A stretch of DNA of 7,701 nt from an uncultured Campylobacter sp. (GCA_938046705.1 CALIWP010000370.1:1-7701), one strand, 5' to 3'; counted from the first letter of the stretch, positions 1 through 6,804 are shown. A program made the numbers and translations. The notes: a model not told the origin generated them from the sequence alone.

Positions 1-281
1 GTTAGCATTAAAAAGCCTAAATTTATGCGCTCCCGGCTCCTCGGCGCGCTCTATTTTTTTCTATGGCTTTTGCATAAATTTTATATATTTTGCAGCATCC
101 GTGAGTAAATTTTCTAAGCTGCCGTGCGAGATATTTTTATATAAAAGATGTCTGTTATGCCGTTTTTCTCGATGTCTATGTCGTAAATATAAATCTGCCA
201 AACATCTTTGCTGTGCGTAAAAATCCTCGCAAATTTCGCGCGCGCAGCGTCCGTTTTACTTAGCTTTGTTTGGGGTGCGGT
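1..281 (-). pseudogene. Decayed coding sequence downstream of aroC, probably continuing past the window edge
   Basis: Read on the minus strand, 281 to 117 is open but has no ATG, GTG or TTG start, and the codon before it is TAA. It encodes protein-like sequence including KDVWQIYIYDIDIEKNG and ITDIFYIK, then runs into TAG (114-116). If one base is missing from the T5 run at 134-138, the reading passes smoothly into a second frame, SHGSLENLLTDAAKYIKFM. That frame meets TAG at 61-63 and then stays open to the edge, reading KKIERAEEPGAHKFRLFNAN. The TAG may be a nonsense mutation or may sit between two compensating slips at T4 (68-71) and T7 (54-60). It lies about 11 bp after the aroC stop, in the same direction, so it may be a lost fifth operon member. 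I do not recognise the family. The alternatives are sequencing slips in homopolymers or chance open frames. Confidence 0.42.
27..60 (+). terminator. Possible rightward intrinsic terminator
   Basis: GCGC (27-30) can pair with GCGC (46-49), and CCG (33-35) with CGG (42-44), around a GCTCCT loop. Seven T follow at 54-60, four bases after the stem. It would end a plus-strand transcript coming from the left of the window. The stem has an asymmetric internal bulge, and the same bases can also be read as minus-strand coding remnant, so the call is weak. Confidence 0.25.
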
Positions 282-292
282 TTATCTTGGAG

Positions 293-1492
293 TTAGCCGT
301 AAATTTTCTTTAAATTCGCAATATTTGCGCTCAAATTTAAAAGTAGCATATCGGCCGTTACTAGCCTTGCCATCGCGGTGGCTACGACGCTGCCGCGCAC
401 TCCGATACACGGATCGTGTCGCCCGCGCAGCTCGCAGATGACGTCCTCTCCGCGCACGTTTTGCGTCGGCTGAGATAAAAATATCGATGGGGTCGGCTTA
501 AAATGTGTCTTTATTACGATTTCTTGCCCGCTCGTCATACCGCCTAGCGTTCCGCCCGCGTGATTTGAGGTAAACCCGAATTTATCGTTCAAATTTGAGT
601 CGCGGCAAGCGTTTTTAATTTCGTCGAATTTGCTTCCGTTTAAATTTGACCGCTCGCCCGCACCGTCAAGAGCAGGGTTATCCGCGCCCGAATTTACGTG
701 CGCATACTTTGCGCCCATCGAGTCGTTATTTTCGCTGCCGCGCATCTTGCTCGCGTTCATGCCCTCGCCGATCTCTACGGCTTTGACGCCGTTTATGCCC
801 ATCATCGCAGCCGCGATTGCCGCGTCAAATTTATAGTATAGCCCCTCGCCAAGCCCGGCCGGCGCGCCGCGGACCACCGTGACGACGCTAGCTCCGACGC
901 TGTCGTGCCCCTGCTTGGCTTTTAGGATTTCCTCTTTCATCGCCTCTTCGTTGCCTAGCGAAAATATCTCCGATCGCGCCGCGAGATCAAAGTCTAACCG
1001 CTCGCCGCACGAAATTTCGCCCACGCTCGCCACGCCGCTTTGCACGCTGACGCCAAACTCGCCCAGCAAAATTTGAGCTATCGCGCCGCCCGCCACGCGC
1101 ACGGCCGTCTCTCTAGCCGAGCTGCGTCCGCCGCCTCTGTGGTCGCGGATGCCGTATTTGCGGTAGTAGGCGTAGTCGGCGTGCCCGGGGCGAAAGAGTT
1201 CGCGTAAATTTTCGTAATCGCCCGATTTTTGATTTTCGTTTCGGATGATAAAGCCGATCGGAGTGCCCGTGCTGACGCCTTCAAACACGCCGCTTAAAAT
1301 CTCCACGCGGTCGCCTTCGCTCCTTGCCGTAGCAAATTTCGAGCCGCCCGGCTTTCGCTTATCAAGCTCGCTTTGGATAAAATTTAGATCAATACGCACG
1401 CCCGCAGGAAAGCCGTCTAGCACGCCGCCGATAGCCGCTGCGTGACTCTCGCCGAACGTCGTTAGCGTTAGTTTGCGTCCGAAGGTATTCAC
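293..1492 (-). CDS. aroC: Chorismate synthase
   Basis: Last step of the shikimate pathway: converts 5-enolpyruvylshikimate-3-phosphate to chorismate, using reduced FMN, in the cytoplasm. Family motifs are in order: GESH (14-17, catalytic His17), RPGHADY (101-107, His104), the FMN-site stretch RGGGRSSARETA (119-130), RGSENND (251-257), SNHAGG (309-314) and RGRHDPC (356-362). The protein is 399 residues against about 360 usual. The excess is a run of about 50 residues between SENND and SNHAGG, where E. coli has about eight. The start is GTG (1490-1492), overlapping the rnc stop by four bases (GTGA), with AGGAG about eight bases upstream inside rnc. Translation is therefore probably coupled to rnc. 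It is the last intact gene of the operon. Confidence 0.96.
   Translation of the reverse strand: MNTFGRKLTLTTFGESHAAAIGGVLDGFPAGVRIDLNFIQSELDKRKPGGSKFATARSEGDRVEILSGVFEGVSTGTPIGFIIRNENQKSGDYENLRELFRPGHADYAYYRKYGIRDHRGGGRSSARETAVRVAGGAIAQILLGEFGVSVQSGVASVGEISCGERLDFDLAARSEIFSLGNEEAMKEEILKAKQGHDSVGASVVTVVRGAPAGLGEGLYYKFDAAIAAAMMGINGVKAVEIGEGMNASKMRGSENNDSMGAKYAHVNSGADNPALDGAGERSNLNGSKFDEIKNACRDSNLNDKFGFTSNHAGGTLGGMTSGQEIVIKTHFKPTPSIFLSQPTQNVRGEDVICELRGRHDPCIGVRGSVVATAMARLVTADMLLLNLSANIANLKKIYG
569..721 (-). repeat. In-frame insertion in AroC with an imperfect duplicated segment
   Basis: Residues 258-308 of AroC, between SENND and SNHAGG, form a polar loop that the usual family lacks. It contains two similar segments, RSNLNGSKFD (281-290) and DSNLNDKFGF (298-307). 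Each is encoded around a TCAAATTT word followed some bases later by AAATTC, which suggests a roughly 30-bp imperfect duplication about 50 bp apart. The frame is kept and both flanking motifs are intact, so the enzyme should still fold around it. Confidence 0.6.
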
Positions 1493-2157
1493 TTGCCCTC
1501 TCCTAAAATCTCAAGCGCGGTTTTGGCGGCTTTTTGCTCGGCTTCTTTTTTGCTCTTGCCCGCGGCTCGCGAGATCTCGCGCTCGTTTAGCATCAGCGCG
1601 ATCTCAAATTCCTTCTTGTGATCGGGGCCTTTTGAGCCCACCAGCACGTATTTTGGTATCTCGGCGAAGCGCGCTTGAGTGAGCTCTTGCAGCGCGGTTT
1701 TGTAGTCTTTTACCATGCGGTCGAAATTTATATCGGGGTAGCATCTCTCAAAGGCCTTTAGGCTAGCCGCGCGAACGGCGTCAAAGCCACTTTCTAGATA
1801 GATCGCGCCCATTAGCGCCTCAAATGCGTCCGATAGGATCGAGGCTTTTGCCCGTCCGCCGTTGTGCTCCTCAGCCGGCGAGATATTGATGAGTTGGCCC
1901 AAATTTAGATATTTAGCTAGCTCGGCAAAGCTTTTTTCGTTTACGAGCGCGGCGCGCAGTTTGCTTAGATCGCCTTCGCTTAGGCGCGAAAATTTGTGAA
2001 AAAGATAATCCCCGATCACCAGATCCATCACCGCATCGCCCAAAAACTCGAGCCTTTCGTTGTTTGCACCGCCCTTTACGCTTTTGTGCGTGAGCGCGGT
2101 TTTTAGCAGCTTTTCGTCTTTAAATTTATATCCTAATTTCTCTTCCAAATTTCGCAT
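1489..2157 (-). CDS. rnc: Ribonuclease III
   Basis: Cleaves double-stranded RNA, including the rRNA precursor and structured mRNAs, and is a homodimer needing Mg2+. The signature NERLEFLGD is at residues 33-41, giving the acidic residues Glu37 and Asp41; the second pair, Asp110 and Glu113, lies in SDAFEALMGAIY. The endonuclease domain spans about 1-145. A double-stranded-RNA-binding domain fills about 150-220, ending in the typical basic helix GKSKKEAEQKAAKTAL. The length of 222 is normal. ATG (2155-2157) shares one base with the rnhA stop (TAATG), and AAGGCG upstream is a plausible ribosome site. The two nucleases are thus expressed together. RNase III also matures crRNAs in type II CRISPR systems, but nothing here links it to the array at the right edge. 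Confidence 0.97.
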   Translation of the reverse strand: MRNLEEKLGYKFKDEKLLKTALTHKSVKGGANNERLEFLGDAVMDLVIGDYLFHKFSRLSEGDLSKLRAALVNEKSFAELAKYLNLGQLINISPAEEHNGGRAKASILSDAFEALMGAIYLESGFDAVRAASLKAFERCYPDINFDRMVKDYKTALQELTQARFAEIPKYVLVGSKGPDHKKEFEIALMLNEREISRAAGKSKKEAEQKAAKTALEILGEGK

Positions 2158-2594
2158 TATTCGCCTTTTAAGCTATTTTTTATCTTTACGGCTTGCTCGC
2201 GCGCCATCTCGTCGCAAAGCTCGTTTTGCGGGTGTCCGGCGTGGCCTTTGACCCAGATCGCCTCGACCTCGTGCCGCTCGCTAGCAGCCAGATACTCCTG
2301 CCACAGAGGGACGTTTTTTACGTTTTTAAAGTTTTTTTTGACCCAGCCCTCTAGCCACGCATTTACGGCGTTTGCGACGTATGAGCTATCGGTGTAGAGT
2401 TTAACGCGGCAGGGCTGTTTGAGCGCCTTTAGTCCCTCGATCGCAGCGCGTAGTTCCATTTGGTTGTTTGTCGTGTGCGCCTGCCCGCCGCTTGCCGTTT
2501 TTTTGTGTTCGCCGTACTCCAGGATGTACGCCCAGCCGCCGGGTCCTGGGTTGTCCAGACACGAGCCGTCGCTAAAAAGGCATACTGTTTTCAT
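2157..2594 (-). CDS. rnhA: Ribonuclease HI
   Basis: Degrades the RNA strand of RNA-DNA hybrids, removing primers and R-loops. At 145 residues it has the usual bacterial length. The catalytic set is complete and placed as in the E. coli enzyme: Asp9 (FSDGS), Glu47 (QMELRA), Asp69 (TDSSY), His118 (VKGHAGH) and Asp128 (NELCDEMA). The basic-protrusion region with its Trp-rich segment (AWLEGWVKKNFKNV, about 79-92) is present, so it is the HI type that binds hybrids well rather than HII. The ATG lies inside the 3' end of the upstream TPR gene (23-bp overlap), with a weak GGA about ten bases upstream. The stop shares one base with the rnc start. Its position beside a divergent primase gene fits a replication role. 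Confidence 0.97.
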   Translation of the reverse strand: MKTVCLFSDGSCLDNPGPGGWAYILEYGEHKKTASGGQAHTTNNQMELRAAIEGLKALKQPCRVKLYTDSSYVANAVNAWLEGWVKKNFKNVKNVPLWQEYLAASERHEVEAIWVKGHAGHPQNELCDEMAREQAVKIKNSLKGE

Positions 2595-3618
2595 CGGATT
2601 TTTCCGTGATGTGAGGCAAAATTTGCACGCTGCCTAGCTCGCTACACATCGGACAGCGGTAAAAATGCATCGGAAAGGCGTTTTTGCAGCTCTTGCAGAC
2701 GTAGTTAAAGCTAAGCGCGGCTTTGTCGTAGTCGGCCGCTTTTAGCTTCTTTAAAACCTCTAGCTCAAAACCGAGCGGCGCACCGTCCTCGTCGCTCATG
2801 CCTTTGACGAAAAATAGGCTCTTATACTCGGGATCGGTTAAATTTACGGGCGTGTTTTGATAATAAACCAAATCCAAAACGTTCTCAAGCGGCGGAAAAT
2901 CGCTAAAATCCTTAAGTCCTGAGCCGCTTAAATTTAATCTCTCCATCGCCATACGCCGCACGAGCGCAAATTCGTCCTTTAGGGCTAAAATTTCGTTAAT
3001 TTTAGCGGATTCGTCTCTGTTTTTATCCGATAAAATTTGCAGCGCCTTTATGTAGGCCGTCTGCGCCCTCACGCCCTCGCCGAGCTCCTGCAACGCGTCC
3101 AAAGCCTGTAGCGCGCCCCCATAATCTTTTAGTTTTTCGAAAATTATCGTTAGAGATTTTAGCGCGATTTGATTTCGCGGAGAGATTTTTAGCGCCTCTA
3201 AAAATACGCTCTTTGCGCGCTCCAAAAAGCCCGCCTTAAAATAAGTTTGACCAAGATCGGTGAAAATTTGCTCCTTTGCCGCGCGGTTTTTAGCCCGCTC
3301 TAAAGCCACGGCATAGACGTTGATAGCCTTTTCAAAATACCCGCTTTTTGAAAACGTCCCCGCCAAAAAGCACATCGTAGCCGTATCTGCGCCCGAGTTT
3401 ATCAAAAGCTGTTTGTTTTCGTCGCTAAGGCCTTGAGATTTGCCGAATTTTTTCAAAAATCCCGCGATCTCCGCCTTTTCGTCCTTGCTCTTAAAAACGC
3501 CCCATGCGTAGCTAAAAACGGCGATCACGAGCACCGCGGCGACTAGCACCACGAGACCGAAAATCGGGTCTCTAAATTCGATAAAAAATATATCCAAAAT
3601 GCCGCTTTCTAAAGTCAA
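2572..3618 (-). CDS. Membrane-anchored TPR protein with C-terminal zinc ribbon (LapB/YciM-like)
   Basis: The N-terminus carries one membrane segment (about 20-40, FGLVVLVAAVLVIAVFSYAWG). A TPR-type helical region follows (about 78-180, with TYFKAGFLERAKSVFLEALKISP as a clear repeat). Near the C-terminus are two cysteine pairs, Cys308/311 (CKSC) and Cys322/325 (CPMC), that can bind a metal. This order of membrane helix, TPRs and rubredoxin-like ribbon is that of E. coli LapB/YciM, which controls LpxC proteolysis through FtsH. The functional link is inference from architecture, and C. jejuni has an uncharacterised gene here as I recall. The start is uncertain: TTG at 3616-3618 has almost no leader, whereas TTG at 3595-3597 (protein begins DIFFIEFRDP) has AGAAAG upstream and about 25 bases of leader. 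It is the first gene of the rnhA-rnc-aroC operon. Confidence 0.85.
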   Translation of the reverse strand: MTLESGILDIFFIEFRDPIFGLVVLVAAVLVIAVFSYAWGVFKSKDEKAEIAGFLKKFGKSQGLSDENKQLLINSGADTATMCFLAGTFSKSGYFEKAINVYAVALERAKNRAAKEQIFTDLGQTYFKAGFLERAKSVFLEALKISPRNQIALKSLTIIFEKLKDYGGALQALDALQELGEGVRAQTAYIKALQILSDKNRDESAKINEILALKDEFALVRRMAMERLNLSGSGLKDFSDFPPLENVLDLVYYQNTPVNLTDPEYKSLFFVKGMSDEDGAPLGFELEVLKKLKAADYDKAALSFNYVCKSCKNAFPMHFYRCPMCSELGSVQILPHITEKSDENSMPF

Positions 3619-3629
3619 ATTTAACGCCG

Positions 3630-3635
3630 ATTATA
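3630..3635 (-). promoter_or_regulatory. -10 box of the TPR-rnhA-rnc-aroC operon
   Basis: A perfect TATAAT on the minus strand predicts transcription starting near 3623, just before the TPR gene. No separate promoter is obvious in the overlapping genes below it, so it probably drives all four. It lies in the zone where the plus-strand dnaG promoter would be contacted upstream of its own -10. Confidence 0.6.
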
Positions 3636-3647
3636 GCAAAACGATTG

Positions 3648-3653
3648 TATAAT
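3648..3653 (+). promoter_or_regulatory. -10 box of dnaG, probably giving a leaderless mRNA
   Basis: TGTATAAT is a perfect extended -10. Its last base is seven bases before the dnaG ATG at 3661, so the predicted transcription start falls at or next to the start codon. No Shine-Dalgarno sequence is present in CTCGCTT before the ATG. Both observations point to translation without a 5' leader. Confidence 0.6.
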
Positions 3654-3660
3654 CTCGCTT

Positions 3661-5334
3661 ATGATCGATCCAAAATCAATAGAAAGACTAAAAGCGCAAA
3701 CCGATATCGTCGATGTCGTCGGGCACTATCTGCCGCTGAAAAAAAGCGGCGCGAACTTCGTGTGCGTCTGCCCGTTTCACGACGATAAAAACCCGAGCAT
3801 GAGCGTGAGCCCGTCGCGCGGGATATTTCACTGCTTTTCGTGCAAAGCCGGCGGCGACGCGATCAAATTCGTGATGGACTACGAAAAGCTAAGCTACCCC
3901 GAAGCCGTCGAAAAGATCGCGAGTTTGCAAAATTTCACCCTAAACTACGTGCGCGGCGGCGAACCGGCGAAAGAAAACAAGCATATCCTAGAAAACGCAA
4001 ACGCCTTTTATCGCTCGCTGCTCTATAAAACCCCCGCGGCCGTCGAGTACCTGTACTCGCGCGGTATAACAGACGAGCTAATAGATAAATTTGAACTAGG
4101 TTTCGCACCCGAGAGCGCACAGACGATAAGGCTACTGCAAAACGAACAAATCGAACCCAAAGAAGCCCTAGAAGTCGGCATCGTAAAGCAAAACGAAAAC
4201 GGCATTTACGCGAGTTTCATAAATCGCATCACCTTTCCCATCTACACGCACGCTGGACGGCTAGTGGGATTTGGCGGACGCACGATCAGCGGCAATCCCG
4301 CTAAATACGTAAATTCGCCCCAGTCCGCGGTCTTTGATAAATCAACGCTTTTTTACGGCTACCACCTGGCAAAGCGCGAAATTTTCACCAAAAATCAGAT
4401 CATAATCACCGAAGGCTACATGGACGTCATCATGCTGCACAAGGCGGGCTTTAACAACGTCGTAGCCGTGCTTGGAACCGCGCTCACGACCAAGCACTTG
4501 CCGCTTTTAAAACGCGGCGAGATTAGCGTTATCTTGTGCTTTGACGGCGACGATGCGGGTATAAACGCCGCGACGAAGTCCGCCCTGCTGCTCGCGCAAA
4601 ACGAAATCGACGGCAGCGTCGTCATTATTGAGGGCGGCGCAGACCCCGCAGATATGGTAGTTGCCGGCAAGATAGAGTATCTGCGGCAAGTTTTTGAAAG
4701 CGGCACGGAGATAGGCGAATTTTACATCAGGCATCTAGCTGGCGGCTTTGACCTCTCGCGCCCCGTGCAAAAGCAAAAGGCGCTAGAAGCGATCCAGGCC
4801 TTTACCTCGAGTCTAAAACCCGTCGTCGCAAACTCATACGCGCCGCTCGTGGCTAAAATTTTAAATATAGCCGAGGGGTCGTTTCGCCTCTTGCGCGGAT
4901 CAAATTCGGCGGCACGGCAAGGCTACGGCGGGACGGAGCAAAACGCGCAGGGCTACGAAACGCAAAATTTACGGGCAAACTCGGGACGCAAAGACCCGCT
5001 AGAAATCCAAATTTTAAAAACGATGATAGAAAACGAGAGTCTAAAAAAATTTATTTTAGAAAATTTAAAGCCCGATTATTTCGCGCGCCACAGGGCAGTC
5101 TACGAGGCGATAGCAGCGGGAGCGGATGCGAACGATCCGTCCGTGCGCGAGATAATATTTGAAAAATACGAGTCGTTTAAAAACGAGGAGGAAATTTTAC
5201 AAAACCTAAAATTTTTTAAAACAAGATTTTACAAAAATTTATACAAAAAGTATTCGGCGTCGCAAATCTCGCTAGAAGAAAAGCAACCGATACTAAAAAA
5301 AATCAACGAAATTTTAAAGGAACTTAAAAAATGA
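3661..5334 (+). CDS. dnaG: DNA primase
   Basis: Makes RNA primers at the replication fork, recruited by the DnaB helicase. Domains in order: the CHC2 zinc finger (Cys37, His40, Cys58, Cys61, with C-x2-H-x17-C-x2-C spacing), then the RNA polymerase core with the conserved stretch YVNSPQSAVFDKSTLFYG (216-233). The TOPRIM catalytic site follows, with EGYMD (251-255) and DGDDAG (295-300). A low-complexity Gly/Asn/Gln linker (about 411-443) leads to a helical C-terminal helicase-interaction domain (about 444-557). At 557 residues it is somewhat shorter than E. coli DnaG (581). The ATG has no ribosome site and lies just after a -10 box. The stop overlaps the next gene by four bases (ATGA). Confidence 0.97.
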   Translation: MIDPKSIERLKAQTDIVDVVGHYLPLKKSGANFVCVCPFHDDKNPSMSVSPSRGIFHCFSCKAGGDAIKFVMDYEKLSYPEAVEKIASLQNFTLNYVRGGEPAKENKHILENANAFYRSLLYKTPAAVEYLYSRGITDELIDKFELGFAPESAQTIRLLQNEQIEPKEALEVGIVKQNENGIYASFINRITFPIYTHAGRLVGFGGRTISGNPAKYVNSPQSAVFDKSTLFYGYHLAKREIFTKNQIIITEGYMDVIMLHKAGFNNVVAVLGTALTTKHLPLLKRGEISVILCFDGDDAGINAATKSALLLAQNEIDGSVVIIEGGADPADMVVAGKIEYLRQVFESGTEIGEFYIRHLAGGFDLSRPVQKQKALEAIQAFTSSLKPVVANSYAPLVAKILNIAEGSFRLLRGSNSAARQGYGGTEQNAQGYETQNLRANSGRKDPLEIQILKTMIENESLKKFILENLKPDYFARHRAVYEAIAAGADANDPSVREIIFEKYESFKNEEEILQNLKFFKTRFYKNLYKKYSASQISLEEKQPILKKINEILKELKK

Positions 5335-6317
5335 AAGCATTAGTTTTATTTAGCGGCGGGCTTGATAGCATGATCTCTATCAAGCTTCTAACCGGCCAAG
5401 GCATCAAAGTTACGGCGATCCACATCGATATCGGCTTTAGCGGCGACGAGAAAAAGGCGGAAATTTTACGCCGCCGCGCGAACGAAGCCGGAGCCGAGTT
5501 TAAGATCGTAGATATCAGAAACGAATACCTGCGCGAAGTGCTTTTTACGCCTAAACACGGCTACGGTAAGCACTTTAACCCCTGCATCGACTGCCACGGA
5601 TATATGTTTAAAACGGCGCTTGCGATGATGAGCGCGGAGGGCGCTAGCTTTATCGCTACAGGCGAGGTGATCGGTCAGCGTCCGATGAGCCAGAGACGCG
5701 ACGCGATGGCGCAGGTCAAAAACGCCGCCGGCGACGAGGATGATCTCATCCTGCGCCCGATGTCCGCACAGCTGATGAAGCCTACAAAGCCCGAGCGCGA
5801 GGACTGGGTTGATCGCAGCAAACTGCTAGGCATCAGCGGGCGCGACCGCAAGAGGCAACTCGCGCTTGCCAAGGAGTTTGGCTTTAGCGAGTACGAGACG
5901 CCCGGTGGCGGGTGCTTGCTCACGATCGAGAGCTTTTCAAATAAAATCAAAGATTTCGTCAAATTTGACCCGGATATGACTAGCGCGGATATGCAGCTGC
6001 TGCGCATCGGACGGCATCTGCGCCTGGCAAACGGTACCAAAATGGTCATCGGCCGCGACGAAAACGATAACGCTAAGCTGCTAGCTCTAAATAATCCAAA
6101 ATTTACGCAGATCAAATTTGACGAGGGCGTCGTGGGCGCGACTAGTCTCGTGGATGCTAAATTTAACGAGTCTGATCTCGAGTTTGCCGTGCGGCTGGCG
6201 CTTGCTTATACCAAGGCAAACAAGGACGCGGAGGTGCGAGCTAGGATCGGCGAGCGCGAGATTTGCGTGAAGCCTTTTGAGAGCAAGCAGGCTGCGCAGG
6301 AGTTTTTTGTTAGTTAA
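5331..6317 (+). CDS. PP-loop ATPase, MnmA/ThiI-like predicted tRNA sulfurtransferase with a C-terminal NFACT-R-like domain
   Basis: The N-terminal ATP-pyrophosphatase P-loop is SGGLDS (8-13), which adenylates a uridine carbonyl in tRNA-thiolating enzymes. Three cysteines stand in conserved-looking settings: NPCIDCHG (Cys85, Cys88) and PGGGCLLT (Cys195). They could be sulfur-relay or iron-sulfur ligands. GEVIGQRPMSQ (111-121) is also a typical family stretch. From about 222 (LLRIGRHLRL, MVIGRDENDN) the protein matches what I know as an RNA-binding NFACT-R type domain fused to such enzymes. The exact tRNA position modified cannot be told. C. jejuni has a similar unassigned ATP-binding protein near aroC (from memory). 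It starts within the dnaG stop (ATGA), with AAAGGAA about eight bases upstream, so its translation is coupled to the primase gene. Confidence 0.82.
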   Translation: MKALVLFSGGLDSMISIKLLTGQGIKVTAIHIDIGFSGDEKKAEILRRRANEAGAEFKIVDIRNEYLREVLFTPKHGYGKHFNPCIDCHGYMFKTALAMMSAEGASFIATGEVIGQRPMSQRRDAMAQVKNAAGDEDDLILRPMSAQLMKPTKPEREDWVDRSKLLGISGRDRKRQLALAKEFGFSEYETPGGGCLLTIESFSNKIKDFVKFDPDMTSADMQLLRIGRHLRLANGTKMVIGRDENDNAKLLALNNPKFTQIKFDEGVVGATSLVDAKFNESDLEFAVRLALAYTKANKDAEVRARIGEREICVKPFESKQAAQEFFVS

Positions 6318-6471
6318 ATTTACCTTAAAAAGCTCGCCGCTAAATAAATTGACGCCGAATTTGAGGTTGCTTTCGCAGTAAATTTGGCGGCTAAAATTTA
6401 GCGATATATCCTTTGCCATCTCAAATTTGGATTTGCTCGCGAGCTAAATTTGGCACCAATTTCTGGCTACT

Positions 6472-6506
6472 TTGGGCTTAAATTTGCTTGATTTGCTAAA
6501 GCCCAA
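6472..6506. repeat. Inverted repeat TTGGGCTT / AAGCCCAA
   Basis: Eight-base perfect arms (6472-6479 and 6499-6506) enclose a 19-base AT-rich loop. No T run follows, so it is not a standard intrinsic terminator, although it lies about 150 bp after the PP-loop gene on the same transcript path. Confidence 0.4.
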
Positions 6507-6525
6507 GCTTCAAATTTAGACTGAC

Positions 6526-6549
6526 GGGCAACTAAATTTCGCCCTTTTT
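6526..6549 (+). terminator. Weak terminator-like hairpin with T5
   Basis: GGGC (6526-6529) pairs with GCCC (6541-6544) across an 11-base loop and is followed at once by five T. The four-pair stem is short. It is the only hairpin-plus-T-run I see downstream of dnaG and the PP-loop gene, so it may end that transcript. Confidence 0.3.
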
Positions 6550-6554
6550 GTACG

Positions 6555-6560
6555 TATAAT
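6555..6560 (+). promoter_or_regulatory. Orphan -10 box in the spacer
   Basis: TATAAT preceded by a T-rich TTTTTGTACG resembles Campylobacter sigma-70 promoters. The predicted start near 6567 is about 280 bases before the next gene and has no open frame behind it. It could make a small RNA, a long leader, or nothing. Confidence 0.35.
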
Positions 6561-6586
6561 TAGTCAGTAAATTTTGCTATCTTTTG

Positions 6587-6643
6587 TAAATTTACCAAAG
6601 CACGCCGACTACGCTAGAACTCTGCACGATTTGGTAAAATTTA
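6587..6643. repeat. Long imperfect inverted repeat (ACCAAA / TTTGGT)
   Basis: TAAATTTACCAAA (6587-6599) is the reverse complement of 6630-6643 except for one extra A. The loop is 30 bases. Each arm also overlaps its own small palindrome (6586-6595 and 6633-6645), so the element may act at the DNA level as paired protein sites or as an RNA hairpin. It lies just downstream of the orphan -10 box. Confidence 0.4.
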
Positions 6644-6804
6644 CCGTAAATACCGTCGCTTTTATGTAGATTAATCCCAAATTTGAAATTCAAGTCCTTT
6701 GTTTTATGCCAAAAATGTCGTAAAAAGCTCAAATTTTGGTTTATAGCTCAACGCGCCAAAATCAAAATGATACTGGCTTTTATTTTATTTTGAGATATTT
6801 TAAG

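Noticed and set aside
2..220. Plus-strand frame open from the left edge to TAA near 218
   Set aside because: It is rich in Cys, Phe and Lys in an arbitrary order and is the antisense of the more protein-like minus-strand remnant.
208..441. Plus-strand open frame starting in the aroC downstream region
   Set aside because: It is mostly antisense to the aroC 3' end, with Arg- and Leu-rich shadow composition.
1489..2157. Link between RNase III and crRNA processing of the array
   Set aside because: The repeat form suggests a type I-B or III system, which does not use RNase III, and rnc lies in a conserved housekeeping operon.
5675..6115. Long minus-strand open frame inside the PP-loop gene
   Set aside because: Ser- and Leu-rich composition typical of antisense to a GC-rich coding frame; the plus-strand gene has clear motifs.
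6087..6419. Minus-strand open frame of 110 codons across the end of the PP-loop gene
   Set aside because: Two thirds of it is antisense to a well-supported gene, and the rest is the AAATTT-rich spacer translated into repeated NL and KF words.
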